64,000 nt of DNA from Cyanobacteriota bacterium (GTDB lineage: Bacteria > Acidobacteriota > Vicinamibacteria > Vicinamibacterales > UBA2999). This document shows positions 7,864 through 16,594 of this stretch, piece by piece. The position numbers and the translations under genes were made by a program. The notes under the pieces are model-generated. The model was not told the origin of the DNA and made no database searches. It was given only the letters and a program-made list of their open reading frames with translations. The stretch lies in assembly GCA_019752015.1 (NCBI GenBank), contig JAIEMQ010000007.1:1-64000 (forward strand), in the 5' to 3' direction. How positions within the stretch are numbered: the stretch's first letter is position 1; each line of letters opens with the position of its first letter.

Positions 7864-10853
7864 TGCTCGTCATCACCGCCGCTCTTCTCGTTGCACTGGC
7901 GGGAGCGGATCCACAGGAATACCTCGGCAAGACGATTGTCGACGTGCGCGTCGAGATCGCAGGCGTGCCCGCCGTCGATGCGGGTGTCATCGAGCTCGTC
8001 GAAACGCGCGTCGGCGAGCCGCTCAAGATGCACGACATCCGCTCGACGATCGATCACCTCGTGGGCCTCGGACGTTTCGAGGATGTCCGGGTGCAGGCGG
8101 CGACCACCGATCAGGGCGTCACGCTCCGCTGGCAGCTGGTGCCGGTCGCGCGCATCACCAGGATCACGATCAGCGGCAATGCCATTCTGCCGCCGGCGGA
8201 TATTCGACGTGAAATTGCGGATCGATTCGGCGCGACGCCGTCGACGAACCGGATCGTCGAGATCGGCCGCCGCGTGACCGGCTTTTATCGCGAGCGCGGC
8301 TTCGATCGCGCGTCGGTGCTGCCGCGAATCCAGGACGAAGATCGGGCGCCGGAAGCATCGGAGCTGGTGCTGACGATTGACGCGGGCCGGCGCTTCACCA
8401 TCGGCAGCGTGTCGGTGGCGGGAGCGCCGCTCGAGCCCGAGTCGGAGGTGCGCCGGCTGTTGGGCGTTCAACCGGGGCGGCCGTTCGATCCGGTTGCGGT
8501 CGATGCGCGCATCGCGGCCTATGAAGAGTCGCTGCGCGAACGCGATTACTACCAGGCGCGCGTTCGCGAATCCCACGTCAACGGCGCCGACGGCTCGGTC
8601 GACGTGACCGTCTCCGTCGAGCCCGGCCCGCACGTCAGCCTGGTGTTCGCCGGCGATCCGTTGCCCCACGGCGATCGCGAGGCGCTGGTGCCGATTCGCG
8701 CCGAGCGATCCGCCGATCAGGATCTGCTCGAAGACGCCAGCCTCAACATCGAGAACGCGCTGCGCGAGCAGGGCTACCGCACCGGCCGGGCGCCGTACAC
8801 GCGCGTCGAGAAGGGCGGCGAGCTGGTGCTGACGTTCACGATCGCGCGCGGGCCCCTGCACCGGGTCGGCTCGATCGAGACGCGGGGCAACGCCAGGATT
8901 CCGCATACCGATCTCGCGCCGCTGCTGCAGATCAAGCCGGGCGATTCGTTCGTTGATGCGCGCGCCGCGCTGGTGGGCTCGGCGATCACCGAGCTGTATC
9001 GCGTCCGCGGCTTCGCGCAGGCGATCGTGACGCCGAATCTGCAGGTGTGGCCGGAGACGACCGCCGCAGGCGTGGCGTATCGCCCGGTCGCGATCCGCTA
9101 CGACATCGAAGAGGGGTCGCAGACGATCGTCAAGTCGGTCGAGTTTTCCGGCCCCAGCGACTCATTGGAAAGAACGCTGCGCGAGCAGATCGGCCTCGGC
9201 GGCGGCAAGCCGTTCTACCGGCCGCAGCTGTCCGTCGATCGCGACATGATCGAGCGCGCTTATCGCAATCGCGGCTTCCACAGCGTTGGGGTGACATCGC
9301 AACTGCATTTCGAAAGCGATCAGCAGCTGGTCGGCATTGTCTGGACAATTCGCGAGGGCGAGCAGGTCACCGTCGATCGCGTCCTCATCAACGGCAACGC
9401 GCGCATCTCCAGCGAGCTGATCCGCCGCGAGCTGACGATTCAACCGGGCAGCCCGATGAGCGAGGAGGCGATGCTCGAGAGTCAGCGCAATCTCGCGGCG
9501 CTGGGCTTGTTCAGGCGCGTGCGCATCAGCGAGCTGCCCCGCACCGGCTCGCTGCAGCACGACGTGCTGGTCGATGTCCAGGAAGCGGCGACGACGACGC
9601 TGGATTACGGGGGCGGCCTCGAGGTCAGCGGCATCGGTGGCCGCGCCGCCGACGGCACCGGCGCGGTCGACAAGATCGACATCGGCCCGCGCGGCTTCTT
9701 CAGCATCAGCCGCCGCAACCTCTGGGGCAAGAACCGGTCGGTGACGCTGTTCGGGCGGCTGACGGTTCGCCAGCGCGAACGCGGCGCCGATGACCCCAGG
9801 GCGATCGAGGGCCGCACCTACGGCTTCAACGACTACCGCGGCCTGTTCACGTTTCGTGAACCGCGCGCGTTTGGCACCGCCGGCGACGCGCAGTTGACGA
9901 CGTTCGTCGAACAGACCTTGCGAACCAGCTTTACGTTCAACCGCCAGGGCGTCACCGCCGACTATGCGCGCCGGCTGCGCACGTTCACCGTCACCGGCCG
10001 CTACACCTACGACTACACCAAGGTGTTCGACGCGAAGATTGGCGAGCAGGATCAGCGCTTGATCGACCGGCTGTTCCCGCAGGTCAAACTGTCGAAATTT
10101 TTTGGCGGCGTGCTGCGCGATTCCCGAGACGACGTCCTCGATCCGCAGCGCGGGTCGATCATCGGCCTCGATACGTCGGTGGCGTCGAAGATCTACGGAT
10201 CGGAAGTCGGCTTCGTCAAGTCGTTCGCGCAGGGGTTCATCTACCGCCGGCTGCCGGGCCGCCGCGTCGTGGTGGCGGCCGGCGCGCGATTGGGCGTCGC
10301 CGTCGGCTTCAAGCAGGCGGTGCCGCCGCCGCTCGAGATCGCCCGGCTTCGCCCCGCCTCCGCCACGGCTCCGGCGGGCTCCGGCGAGGCAGGCTCCGCC
10401 GGGGCGAATGGCCTGACCCGTGCGGTTGACCGCGCTGAGGAACTGTTTCCCACAGAGATTCGCGAAATCCCCGCGAGCGAACGCTTCTTCGCCGGTGGCG
10501 ATACGACCGTGCGCGGCTTCGCGCTCGATCGCCTCGGCACCGGCGAGACGCTCGATCCGCAGGGCTTCCCGCAGGGCGGCAACGGCATGGCGATCTTCAA
10601 TTTCGAAACGCGCGCGCCGTACTGGAAGAGCCTGCAGTTGGTATGGTTCCTCGACGCCGGCAACGTGTTCGAGAAGGCGACCGACATCCGCCTCGATGAG
10701 CTGCGCGTATCGAGCGGACTCGGGTTCCGCTATCGATCGCCGATCGGTCCGATCCGCGTCGACTGGGGCTGGAAGCTCAGCACGCGGTTGCTGCTCGCCG
10801 GCGGCCGGGAACGATCGAACGTGCTGCACATCTCATTGGGCCAGGCGTTTTGA
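7863..10853 (+). CDS. Omp85-family outer membrane assembly protein (BamA/TamA type), seven POTRA domains
   Basis: A 996-residue protein; ATG at 7863 overlaps the TamB stop (TGATG), and the N-terminus MLVITAALLVALAGA is a signal peptide. By eye seven consecutive POTRA domains can be counted (boundaries near residues 20, 100, 178, 258, 333, 421 and 502), followed by a C-terminal 16-strand-type surface-antigen barrel from about residue 580. The chain ends in Phe (LHISLGQAF), the usual outer-membrane beta-signal. Family members fold other barrel proteins into the outer membrane. TamA has three POTRA domains and BamA five, so this is longer than both. One barrel loop carries a low-complexity Ala/Gly/Ser insert encoded by a GC-rich repeat at about 10354-10410. 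Confidence 0.88.
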   Translation: MLVITAALLVALAGADPQEYLGKTIVDVRVEIAGVPAVDAGVIELVETRVGEPLKMHDIRSTIDHLVGLGRFEDVRVQAATTDQGVTLRWQLVPVARITRITISGNAILPPADIRREIADRFGATPSTNRIVEIGRRVTGFYRERGFDRASVLPRIQDEDRAPEASELVLTIDAGRRFTIGSVSVAGAPLEPESEVRRLLGVQPGRPFDPVAVDARIAAYEESLRERDYYQARVRESHVNGADGSVDVTVSVEPGPHVSLVFAGDPLPHGDREALVPIRAERSADQDLLEDASLNIENALREQGYRTGRAPYTRVEKGGELVLTFTIARGPLHRVGSIETRGNARIPHTDLAPLLQIKPGDSFVDARAALVGSAITELYRVRGFAQAIVTPNLQVWPETTAAGVAYRPVAIRYDIEEGSQTIVKSVEFSGPSDSLERTLREQIGLGGGKPFYRPQLSVDRDMIERAYRNRGFHSVGVTSQLHFESDQQLVGIVWTIREGEQVTVDRVLINGNARISSELIRRELTIQPGSPMSEEAMLESQRNLAALGLFRRVRISELPRTGSLQHDVLVDVQEAATTTLDYGGGLEVSGIGGRAADGTGAVDKIDIGPRGFFSISRRNLWGKNRSVTLFGRLTVRQRERGADDPRAIEGRTYGFNDYRGLFTFREPRAFGTAGDAQLTTFVEQTLRTSFTFNRQGVTADYARRLRTFTVTGRYTYDYTKVFDAKIGEQDQRLIDRLFPQVKLSKFFGGVLRDSRDDVLDPQRGSIIGLDTSVASKIYGSEVGFVKSFAQGFIYRRLPGRRVVVAAGARLGVAVGFKQAVPPPLEIARLRPASATAPAGSGEAGSAGANGLTRAVDRAEELFPTEIREIPASERFFAGGDTTVRGFALDRLGTGETLDPQGFPQGGNGMAIFNFETRAPYWKSLQLVWFLDAGNVFEKATDIRLDELRVSSGLGFRYRSPIGPIRVDWGWKLSTRLLLAGGRERSNVLHISLGQAF
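10354..10410. repeat. GC-rich repeat inserted in an Omp85 loop
   Basis: Repeated 'ggctccggcg' / 'ccgccacggctccgg' words with near-palindromic ends (gccccgcctccg ... ctccgccggggc) code for an Ala/Ser/Gly-rich stretch of the barrel. The base pattern and amino acid composition differ sharply from the flanking barrel strands. Confidence 0.5.
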
Positions 10854-11467
10854 TTGTCATTTTGATTCTTGCTCTTGCGGCTCCCGACTCCCGGCTCCCG
10901 GTTCCCGGCATGCAAGAGCTTCTCGATCGCACGCTCGCGCTGGTCGGGGGGCAGCCGATCACACTGAGCGATACCAGGGCGGCGCTGGCGCTCGGGTTGA
11001 TCGCGCCTGGCGCGGCGGCGCCGGACGGCGATGCGACGGCGCAGTTGATCAGGCGCGAGCTGATCCTGCGAGAAGTGCAGCGTTACGCGCCGGCGGCGCC
11101 GTCGGAATCCGCCGTCGAGGCGCGGCTGGCGGAGATCCGCAAGCGGTTTCCCGCCGCGGCCACGCTGGCGCGCGTGCTCGAGGCCCACGCGTTCAGCGAG
11201 ACGCGGTTGCGCACGTGGGTCCGCGATGACTTGCGCACCGAGGCGTATCTCGCGCAGCGATTCGCGTCGGCCAGCACGCCGACCGATGCGGAGATCTCGA
11301 CGGCGTACGCGCGCTCGAAAGCGGAATTCGACAGGAGCAACACCTCCTTCGAGCAGGCCGCGCCGATCATTCGCGATCGATTGATCGCCGCACGCCGCGT
11401 CGAATTGATCTCGGACTGGGTGTCGGACCTGCGACGCCGCACCGAGGTCGTCATCCTGCAGCAGTAG
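10850..11467 (+). CDS. SurA-N-like periplasmic chaperone without a PPIase domain
   Basis: A 205-residue exported protein. The TTG start overlaps the Omp85 stop (TTGA). A short hydrophobic leader is followed by a segment resembling the SurA N-terminal domain (RTLALVGGQPITLSD, then helices with TAQLIRRELILREV). No parvulin domain is present: the chain ends soon after a helical stretch. SurA-type proteins escort outer-membrane proteins to the BAM complex, so the place directly after Omp85 and TamB is fitting. Part of the leader (PDSRLPVPG) is encoded by a GC-rich word repeat shared with 15737-15755. An alternative in-frame ATG is at 10910, after that repeat, but it would leave no signal peptide. 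Confidence 0.65.
   Translation: MIVILILALAAPDSRLPVPGMQELLDRTLALVGGQPITLSDTRAALALGLIAPGAAAPDGDATAQLIRRELILREVQRYAPAAPSESAVEARLAEIRKRFPAAATLARVLEAHAFSETRLRTWVRDDLRTEAYLAQRFASASTPTDAEISTAYARSKAEFDRSNTSFEQAAPIIRDRLIAARRVELISDWVSDLRRRTEVVILQQ
10891..10909. repeat. 19-base repeat copy 1 (ccggctcccggttcccggc)
   Basis: This lies in the leader of the SurA-like gene and is preceded by another partial copy (ctcccgactc). An identical 19-mer is at 15737-15755, 4.8 kb away, outside any gene. Confidence 0.7.
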
Positions 11468-11487
11468 CATCCGCGTCAGGCGGATGG

Positions 11488-12297
11488 TCAGCGCAGAAAT
11501 ATCAGAAACAACTGGCCGACGTTGAAGAGCGAGTGACTCACCACCGGCGCCATGGCACTGCCACGCGTCAAATACATCGTGCCCCAGAGCGCGCCGAGTG
11601 ATCCGGTGATCAGCGCGGCGTCATAGCCTTGAATCGTGTGGCCCAGGCCGAATGAGATGCTCGTGATCAGCAACCCCATCCACGGCTGTCCGAGGTCGCC
11701 CTTGAATCGATGCAGCAGGAAGGCCCGCTGCAATTCCTCGCGAATGCCTCCGGCAACGATGACGACGAACAGAAACATCCAGATGCTGCCCTGATCGCCG
11801 ATCAGGGCCTCGAGCGGATTGTTCTGCACGTTGTGAAGCGACGGCGCGACCCGTTGGATGAGCAACGTCACCGCGACGACGAACAGGATCACCAATGGCG
11901 CCGCAAGCACGCCAACCGCCGCTTCCCGAGCGGCGGGCGCCTCGCCAAAAAACACCCGCCGCGGACTCTCGTTGCGGCGGACGATGCACGCCAGGACGAT
12001 CGACAGCAGGAGGATCGTGTCCAGCGTCAAGAGTGTGAACACGAACCGCGGCGGCAAACTGGTTCCCGACGACAGGTCGAAGCCCACGCCAACCAGGACG
12101 GCGCCGATCAGCAGCTGCGTCGGATAGCCGGAACAGAGGAGGATTTCGACCCAGGCCGGCCAGGTGGGCCGCGGCCGCGTCGGCGGCGGCGAATCTGGTG
12201 GAGCGTAACCGGGCGGAATGCTCGTGGACGGGTCGATATCCGATGATAGGCTAAAAAAAGTGGCCGAACCGTCACACTCCGCCGAACGCGTTCTCAT
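11488..12297 (-). CDS. CAAX-type (CPBP) intramembrane metalloprotease
   Basis: A multi-helix membrane protein of the CPBP/Abi family. All three family motifs are present: EELQR (in GGIREELQRAFLL), FGLGH and HSLFN, which hold the putative catalytic Glu and His residues. The family includes prenyl-protein proteases and bacterial proteins involved in regulated membrane proteolysis; the substrate is unknown. The start is uncertain. The proline-rich N-terminal segment (PPGYAPPDSPPPTRPRPTW) is family-like but has no ATG, GTG or TTG just before it. The first in-frame ATG is at 12297, which overlaps the divergently transcribed regulator gene. Confidence 0.75.
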   Translation of the reverse strand: MRTRSAECDGSATFFSLSSDIDPSTSIPPGYAPPDSPPPTRPRPTWPAWVEILLCSGYPTQLLIGAVLVGVGFDLSSGTSLPPRFVFTLLTLDTILLLSIVLACIVRRNESPRRVFFGEAPAAREAAVGVLAAPLVILFVVAVTLLIQRVAPSLHNVQNNPLEALIGDQGSIWMFLFVVIVAGGIREELQRAFLLHRFKGDLGQPWMGLLITSISFGLGHTIQGYDAALITGSLGALWGTMYLTRGSAMAPVVSHSLFNVGQLFLIFLR

Positions 12298-13675
12298 CGT
12301 TGAAGACGATCCCGCGACCCGCAGCGGGCTGACCGAGCTCGTTCGCACCTGGGGATTTACCGCGGACGAGGCCGCGGATGGCGCCGAGGCCCTGGAGAAG
12401 GTCACCGCCTTCCGCCCGTCGATCGTCGTAACCGATCTCGTGATGCCGAACATGAGCGGCATCGAGCTGTTGAAAGCGCTGCAGCCCGAGATCGAAAACA
12501 TCAAGGTCATCCTGCTGACCGCGCAGGGTACCGTTGACACCGCGGTCGAGGCGGTGAAGGCCGGCGCGGAGGACTACCTCACCAAGCCGCTCGATCCAAA
12601 CAAGCTGCAGCGGCTGCTCGAGCGGCTCGCGGAGATCAACCGGCAGAAGCGCGAGAACCAGGCGCTGCGCCGGCAGCTGAACGATCGCGGCCGCTTCGGC
12701 CGCATCATCGGGCACAGCCCCGCGATGCGCTTGCTGTATCAGGTGCTCGAGCAGGCGGCGCCAACGCCCGCGTCGATGCTGATTCTCGGCGAGTCGGGCA
12801 CCGGCAAGGAGCTGGTCGCGCAGACCATCCACCAGCTCAGCCCTCGCGCGCACGCGCCGTTTGTCGCCATCAACTGCGCCGCGATCCCCGACACGCTGCT
12901 CGAGAGTGAAATCTTCGGCCACGAGAAAGGCGCGTTCACGGGCGCGACCGATCGCCGCGCCGGATGTTTCGAGCTCGCCGATCGCGGCACCTTGTTCCTC
13001 GACGAAATCGCGGAGATGACGCCGGCGACGCAGGTCAAGCTGCTGCGCGTTCTTCAGGAACGGAAGTTCCGCCGGCTCGGCGGGCGCACCGAACAGGAAG
13101 TCGACGTGCGCGTCCTCGCCGCCACCAACATCGATCCGGTGACGGCGATCCGCGAGGGCAAACTTCGCGAGGACCTTTACTATCGCCTCAACGTTTTCTC
13201 GATCTCGCTGCCGCCGCTGCGCGAGCGCCGCGACGATCTGCCGCTGCTGATCCAGGCGTTCATCGAGGAGTTCAACTCGCGCGACAATCGCAACGTCAAG
13301 AGCGTCTCGCCGCCGGCGATGCGCCAGCTCGAGCAGTACGAGTGGCCCGGCAACGTCCGCGAGCTTCGCAACGTCATCGAGCGGGCGACCATCCTGGCGC
13401 GCGGCAATCAGATCGAGCCGGCGCATCTGCCGGTGTTCGGGCACGGCTCGTTTGCGGCCGCGCCCGCGCCCGCCGCGGCATCCGCGGCCGCGCCCGCCAA
13501 CGGCGTCACGATCGCGCCCGGCATGACCGTCGACGAAGCCGAACAGAAACTGATCATGGCGACGCTCGATTCGGCCGGCGGCAACAAGACGCGCGCCGCC
13601 GAAATGCTCGGCATCTCTTTGAAAACGCTTCATAACAAACTGAATCGCTTCAAGACGGAAGCGTCTGAGAGTTAA
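12260..13675 (+). CDS. NtrC-family sigma-54-dependent response regulator
   Basis: A response regulator with three domains: receiver (phospho-acceptor Asp in VVTDLVMPNMSG), AAA+ sigma-54 activation domain (Walker A GESGTGKE, the sigma-54 contact loop GAFTGA, and LFLDEI), and a Fis-type helix-turn-helix (NKTRAAEMLGISLKTLHNKL). When phosphorylated it should open sigma-54 promoters. I prefer the GTG at 12260 because the receiver starts just after it; an in-frame ATG at 12218 would add 14 residues. A low-complexity Ala/Pro linker (about residues 405-425) joins AAA+ and DNA-binding domains. The histidine kinase that follows after 62 bases is the likely partner. Confidence 0.9.
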   Translation: MAEPSHSAERVLIVEDDPATRSGLTELVRTWGFTADEAADGAEALEKVTAFRPSIVVTDLVMPNMSGIELLKALQPEIENIKVILLTAQGTVDTAVEAVKAGAEDYLTKPLDPNKLQRLLERLAEINRQKRENQALRRQLNDRGRFGRIIGHSPAMRLLYQVLEQAAPTPASMLILGESGTGKELVAQTIHQLSPRAHAPFVAINCAAIPDTLLESEIFGHEKGAFTGATDRRAGCFELADRGTLFLDEIAEMTPATQVKLLRVLQERKFRRLGGRTEQEVDVRVLAATNIDPVTAIREGKLREDLYYRLNVFSISLPPLRERRDDLPLLIQAFIEEFNSRDNRNVKSVSPPAMRQLEQYEWPGNVRELRNVIERATILARGNQIEPAHLPVFGHGSFAAAPAPAAASAAAPANGVTIAPGMTVDEAEQKLIMATLDSAGGNKTRAAEMLGISLKTLHNKLNRFKTEASES

Positions 13676-13735
13676 AAGTAAAAAATGAAAAGTTAAAAGC
13701 GATGTTTTCAACTTTTCACTTTGAACTTTGAACTC
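13671..13735. repeat. Inverted pair of word-repeat arms (GTTAAAA / TTTGAACT)
   Basis: The left arm (13671-13700) repeats 'agttaaaa' and 'aaaatgaaaag'. The right arm (13704-13735) repeats the complementary words 'tttcaac', 'ttttcac' and 'tttgaac'. It fills the whole gap between the regulator stop and the kinase ATG and is strikingly AT-rich in a GC-rich genome. It could form a long imperfect hairpin in the mRNA between two partner genes. Confidence 0.65.
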
Positions 13736-13737
13736 CT

Positions 13738-15186
13738 ATGCGCCTGTCACTCAAGCACAAGCAGGTGCTCGGCGTCACGCTGATGGTGACGCTGATTGTC
13801 ATCGCGCTCAGCCTGCTGCACCTCAGCAACACCGCCGGAATGCTGCTCGACGAAAGCCGCGATCGGTTCGAGCTGTTTGCGAGCGCCGTGTATTCGCAAA
13901 CCGCCGCGGCGATCACCACCCAGGAATCCGCCTACAACGACGTTCGCACCAGTAAGTTCGTCCAGTCGGCGCTGCAGTCCGCCCTGTATTCACAGGACAC
14001 GCTCGATGCGTCGATCGTCGATCCGGCCGGCGTGGTCATCGCATCGAGCGATCCGGAGCAAATCGGCACGACGGTCCCGCGGCGGCCCCAGCTGAACGAT
14101 CTGATCGCGCAGAACGGTTTCGCCCGCCTCCGTGCGATCTATTCGAGCAACAACAACATCGAATGGACCCAGCCGATGGCGCTCGGCGAGACGCCGTTCG
14201 GCGAGATTCGCATCGGCCTGACCATGGCGCTGGTGCGTGAAGATCTCTACGAATCGCTGTGGCCGGCGATGTTCGCCGCCGGCATTGCGCTGCTCGTCGC
14301 CGTCGCCACGTCGTTGCTGCTCGCGCAGGTGGTGTTGCGGCCCATGCACGTGATCCGCAGCAGCCTGTCGCGCCTCGGCCGCGGCGATCTCGGCGCGACG
14401 CTCGATCTCCGCGACGACGCCGAGTTCCGCGAGCTCGGCGACGTCTTCGATCAGGTCAGCGCGCAGCTGCGGGCGGCGACGCCCGAAGGGATCAAGCCGG
14501 CGCAGCTCGCGGAGCTGTCGCGGCGAATTTCAATGGTCGGCCGCCTGACTGCCGGTGTCGCGCACGAGATGAAGAACCCGTTGAACGCGATGACCATTCA
14601 TCTCGAGCTGCTGAAGCAGAAGCTCGCGGCGGGGAGGCCGGCGACACAGCACGTCGAGATCATCGAACAGGAGATTCGGCGGCTCGACGAGCGCATCCAG
14701 GGATTCCTGAAGTTCGTCCGTCCCGATGAAGCGAAGTTCGGCCCGGTGGCGATCGCGCCGCTCGCCGGCAGCGTCCTCGAAGCGATGGCGCCGGAAGCCC
14801 AGCGCGCCGGCGTCGCCATCGATCGCGGCTGCACCGATGATTCGATCCAGGTCGTCGGCGACGCGGCGCAGCTGCGTGACGTCTTTCTCAACCTTGCGCA
14901 GAACGCGATCCAGGCGATGCCCAGGGGCGGACGCCTCACCGTGACGTGCGCCGCGCTCCCAGACCGCCGCGTCCGCGTGCGCGTCGAAGATACAGGGGTC
15001 GGCATTGCCCCGGAGAACCTGACGAAGATTTTCGAGCTGTATTACACGACCAAGGAACGCGGCACGGGTGTGGGTTTGTCGATGGTTTACCGCACGATCC
15101 AGATCCACAACGGCGAGATCGACGTGGAATCGACGGTCGGGGTTGGCACCACGTTTATCGTCGTCCTCCCCGCGGCAGCGGCATAG
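13738..15186 (+). CDS. Membrane sensor histidine kinase
   Basis: A 482-residue kinase: membrane helix (about 10-30), periplasmic sensor region (about 35-170, PAS/CHASE-like), second helix (about 175-198), HAMP linker (to about 252), dimerisation and phospho-acceptor domain with His276 in GVAHEMKNPLNAM, and the ATPase domain (N box FLNLAQNAIQAM, G1 box EDTGVGIAP, G2 box GTGVGLSMV). The NtrB-like layout and the place right after an NtrC-type regulator make a two-component pair very likely. The signal sensed cannot be inferred. It starts three bases after a two-armed AT-rich repeat, and no good Shine-Dalgarno site remains there. Confidence 0.88.
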   Translation: MRLSLKHKQVLGVTLMVTLIVIALSLLHLSNTAGMLLDESRDRFELFASAVYSQTAAAITTQESAYNDVRTSKFVQSALQSALYSQDTLDASIVDPAGVVIASSDPEQIGTTVPRRPQLNDLIAQNGFARLRAIYSSNNNIEWTQPMALGETPFGEIRIGLTMALVREDLYESLWPAMFAAGIALLVAVATSLLLAQVVLRPMHVIRSSLSRLGRGDLGATLDLRDDAEFRELGDVFDQVSAQLRAATPEGIKPAQLAELSRRISMVGRLTAGVAHEMKNPLNAMTIHLELLKQKLAAGRPATQHVEIIEQEIRRLDERIQGFLKFVRPDEAKFGPVAIAPLAGSVLEAMAPEAQRAGVAIDRGCTDDSIQVVGDAAQLRDVFLNLAQNAIQAMPRGGRLTVTCAALPDRRVRVRVEDTGVGIAPENLTKIFELYYTTKERGTGVGLSMVYRTIQIHNGEIDVESTVGVGTTFIVVLPAAAA

Positions 15187-15187
15187 A

Positions 15188-15733
15188 ATGATGCGGATGC
15201 GCGCGGTGGCGATCGTGCTCCTGTCGGTGTCACTCGGCGCGTGCGCCGCGAAGGCACAGGTGCGCACCGAGATCGAAGTGCCGCTGCTGGATCCGCCGCC
15301 GCCGCCACCGCGTGTGGTGGCGATCTACGCGCCGGAGCCTGAACCGCTTCCGCTGACTCCTGCCGTGGAGCCCGCGACGCCCGTGCGGCCGCCGGCGCGC
15401 CCACCGCGGCCGGAGCAGCGGCCAGAGCCGTCGACGACGACGGAGCCGGTGGAGTCGGCTACGCGTCCGTCTCCCGGGCCGTCGCTCACGCTCACTCCGA
15501 CAGCAGGCTCAGAGTCGCAAACCGTGGCGGCGATCCGCGATCTCCTCGGCCGCGCGACACGCGATCTCGCGCGCGTGAATTCCGCCACGCTCAACACCGA
15601 CGGCCGCGCGCAATACGACACCGCGCGCCGCTTCATTCAGCAGGCGGAAGACGCGCTGCGCGCGCGCAATATCGTTTTCGCCGGCAAGCTCGCAGATAAA
15701 GCGGCGACGATGGCCGCTGTTCTGGTTCGTTAA
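15188..15733 (+). CDS. Proline-rich lipoprotein of unknown function
   Basis: A 181-residue protein that starts one base after the kinase stop. The N-terminus MMRMRAVAIVLLSVSLGACA ends in a lipobox (LGAC), so it should be a lipoprotein. A long Pro-rich low-complexity region (about residues 35-100, PPPPPPRVV and repeated PEPEPLPL-like words) is followed by an alpha-helical C-terminus with heptad-like spacing (ATRDLARVNSATLNTDGRAQ). Similar small lipoproteins are often found beside two-component systems, but I do not recognise the family. The Pro-rich segment could span the cell wall. Confidence 0.65.
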   Translation: MMRMRAVAIVLLSVSLGACAAKAQVRTEIEVPLLDPPPPPPRVVAIYAPEPEPLPLTPAVEPATPVRPPARPPRPEQRPEPSTTTEPVESATRPSPGPSLTLTPTAGSESQTVAAIRDLLGRATRDLARVNSATLNTDGRAQYDTARRFIQQAEDALRARNIVFAGKLADKAATMAAVLVR

Positions 15734-15736
15734 TAT

Positions 15737-15755
15737 CCGGCTCCCGGTTCCCGGC
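15737..15755. repeat. 19-base repeat copy 2 (ccggctcccggttcccggc)
   Basis: Identical to 10891-10909. Here it is intergenic, just after the lipoprotein stop. Confidence 0.7.
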
Positions 15756-15905
15756 CGTTGGAGCCGTTGTGGTTTACGTTTAGGCGACAGGGATCATCCC
15801 CATTGAGAAGTGAAGTCGTCGGCTGTAGTCTGGCGTCACCTTTCTAAGCCTCCCGCCAGGTCCGGTGGGTTCCTTTCCAAGGCAGTACCGTGAAGGACCC
15901 CCGAA

Positions 15906-16136
15906 ATGTCTCAATCGATTTCGGACGGACAGAGGTTCCCGATGGCTTGTCCCGCCTGTCATCGCGTGGCCGGGATGCCGTTCATGGCTGGAACGCAGCT
16001 ACAAAGTGGAGCAATCAAGGTGGGGATGCGCTGCCAGAATTGCGATCACGAGTGGCACTACGACATGCCCATCACAACCGAACGGAAGCGCGAGAGCCGC
16101 ATTCATTCGGTTTTCGAGAAACAGGAGGGCCCCTGA
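15906..16136 (+). CDS. Mini zinc-ribbon protein 1
   Basis: A 76-residue hydrophilic protein with two Cys pairs, CPACH (residues 15-19) and CQNCD (residues 43-47), spaced like a zinc ribbon. An aGGA ribosome binding site (gaaggac) lies before the ATG. The stop shares a base with the start of a second mini zinc-ribbon gene (TGATG). The function is unknown; such small ribbons often bind nucleic acids or act as accessory subunits. The gene is not part of the kinase operon by spacing (about 170 bases). Confidence 0.6.
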   Translation: MSQSISDGQRFPMACPACHRVAGMPFMAGTQLQSGAIKVGMRCQNCDHEWHYDMPITTERKRESRIHSVFEKQEGP

Positions 16137-16417
16137 TGTCCCAGATGGCGTGCGTGAAGTGTGCAGCCTCGGATGTGCGCGTGACGCACGTCGCTGCTCG
16201 CTCATACCCGTTGGTGCTCTTTCTGGAATGTCAGAGCTGCCGACAGCGTTGGCAGATCGAGCGTGAGCCACCGCATTTTCGGCCGAAGCGCGACCGTCGC
16301 AAGGAACCGCGCACCGCATCCATGGGCTCCATGGCGAAATGCGAACCGCCGTGCATCCTCAAGCGCGGTATTACGCGCACCCACCGCGTCGGCAGGCTTG
16401 ACGACAACGCGATTTGA
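16136..16417 (+). CDS. Mini zinc-ribbon protein 2
   Basis: A 93-residue protein starting MSQMACVKCAASDVRV. Two CxxC pairs (CVKC and CQSC) make a second zinc ribbon, followed by a basic tail. A strong AGGAGG site sits inside the end of the upstream gene, six bases or so before the ATG, and start and stop overlap (TGATG), so both are made from one message. The two proteins share the opening MSQ and the ribbon layout, which suggests an old duplication. The basic C-terminal part could bind RNA or DNA; function unknown. Confidence 0.6.
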   Translation: MSQMACVKCAASDVRVTHVAARSYPLVLFLECQSCRQRWQIEREPPHFRPKRDRRKEPRTASMGSMAKCEPPCILKRGITRTHRVGRLDDNAI

Positions 16418-16594
16418 TCGCAGTCAGCAAGGATTACAGCGTCCCCGCACATTCCGAAATCGGTGATCCGCGATCCGACATCTAATAATCAGTGTTGCCG
16501 CGGATGCACGCGACTGCACGGTCGAGGTGCGTTACCTTGCCGAAAAATTGTTGTTAAACGAAAATAGGGCGAATGGTTCCATTTTGGCCAAAAA

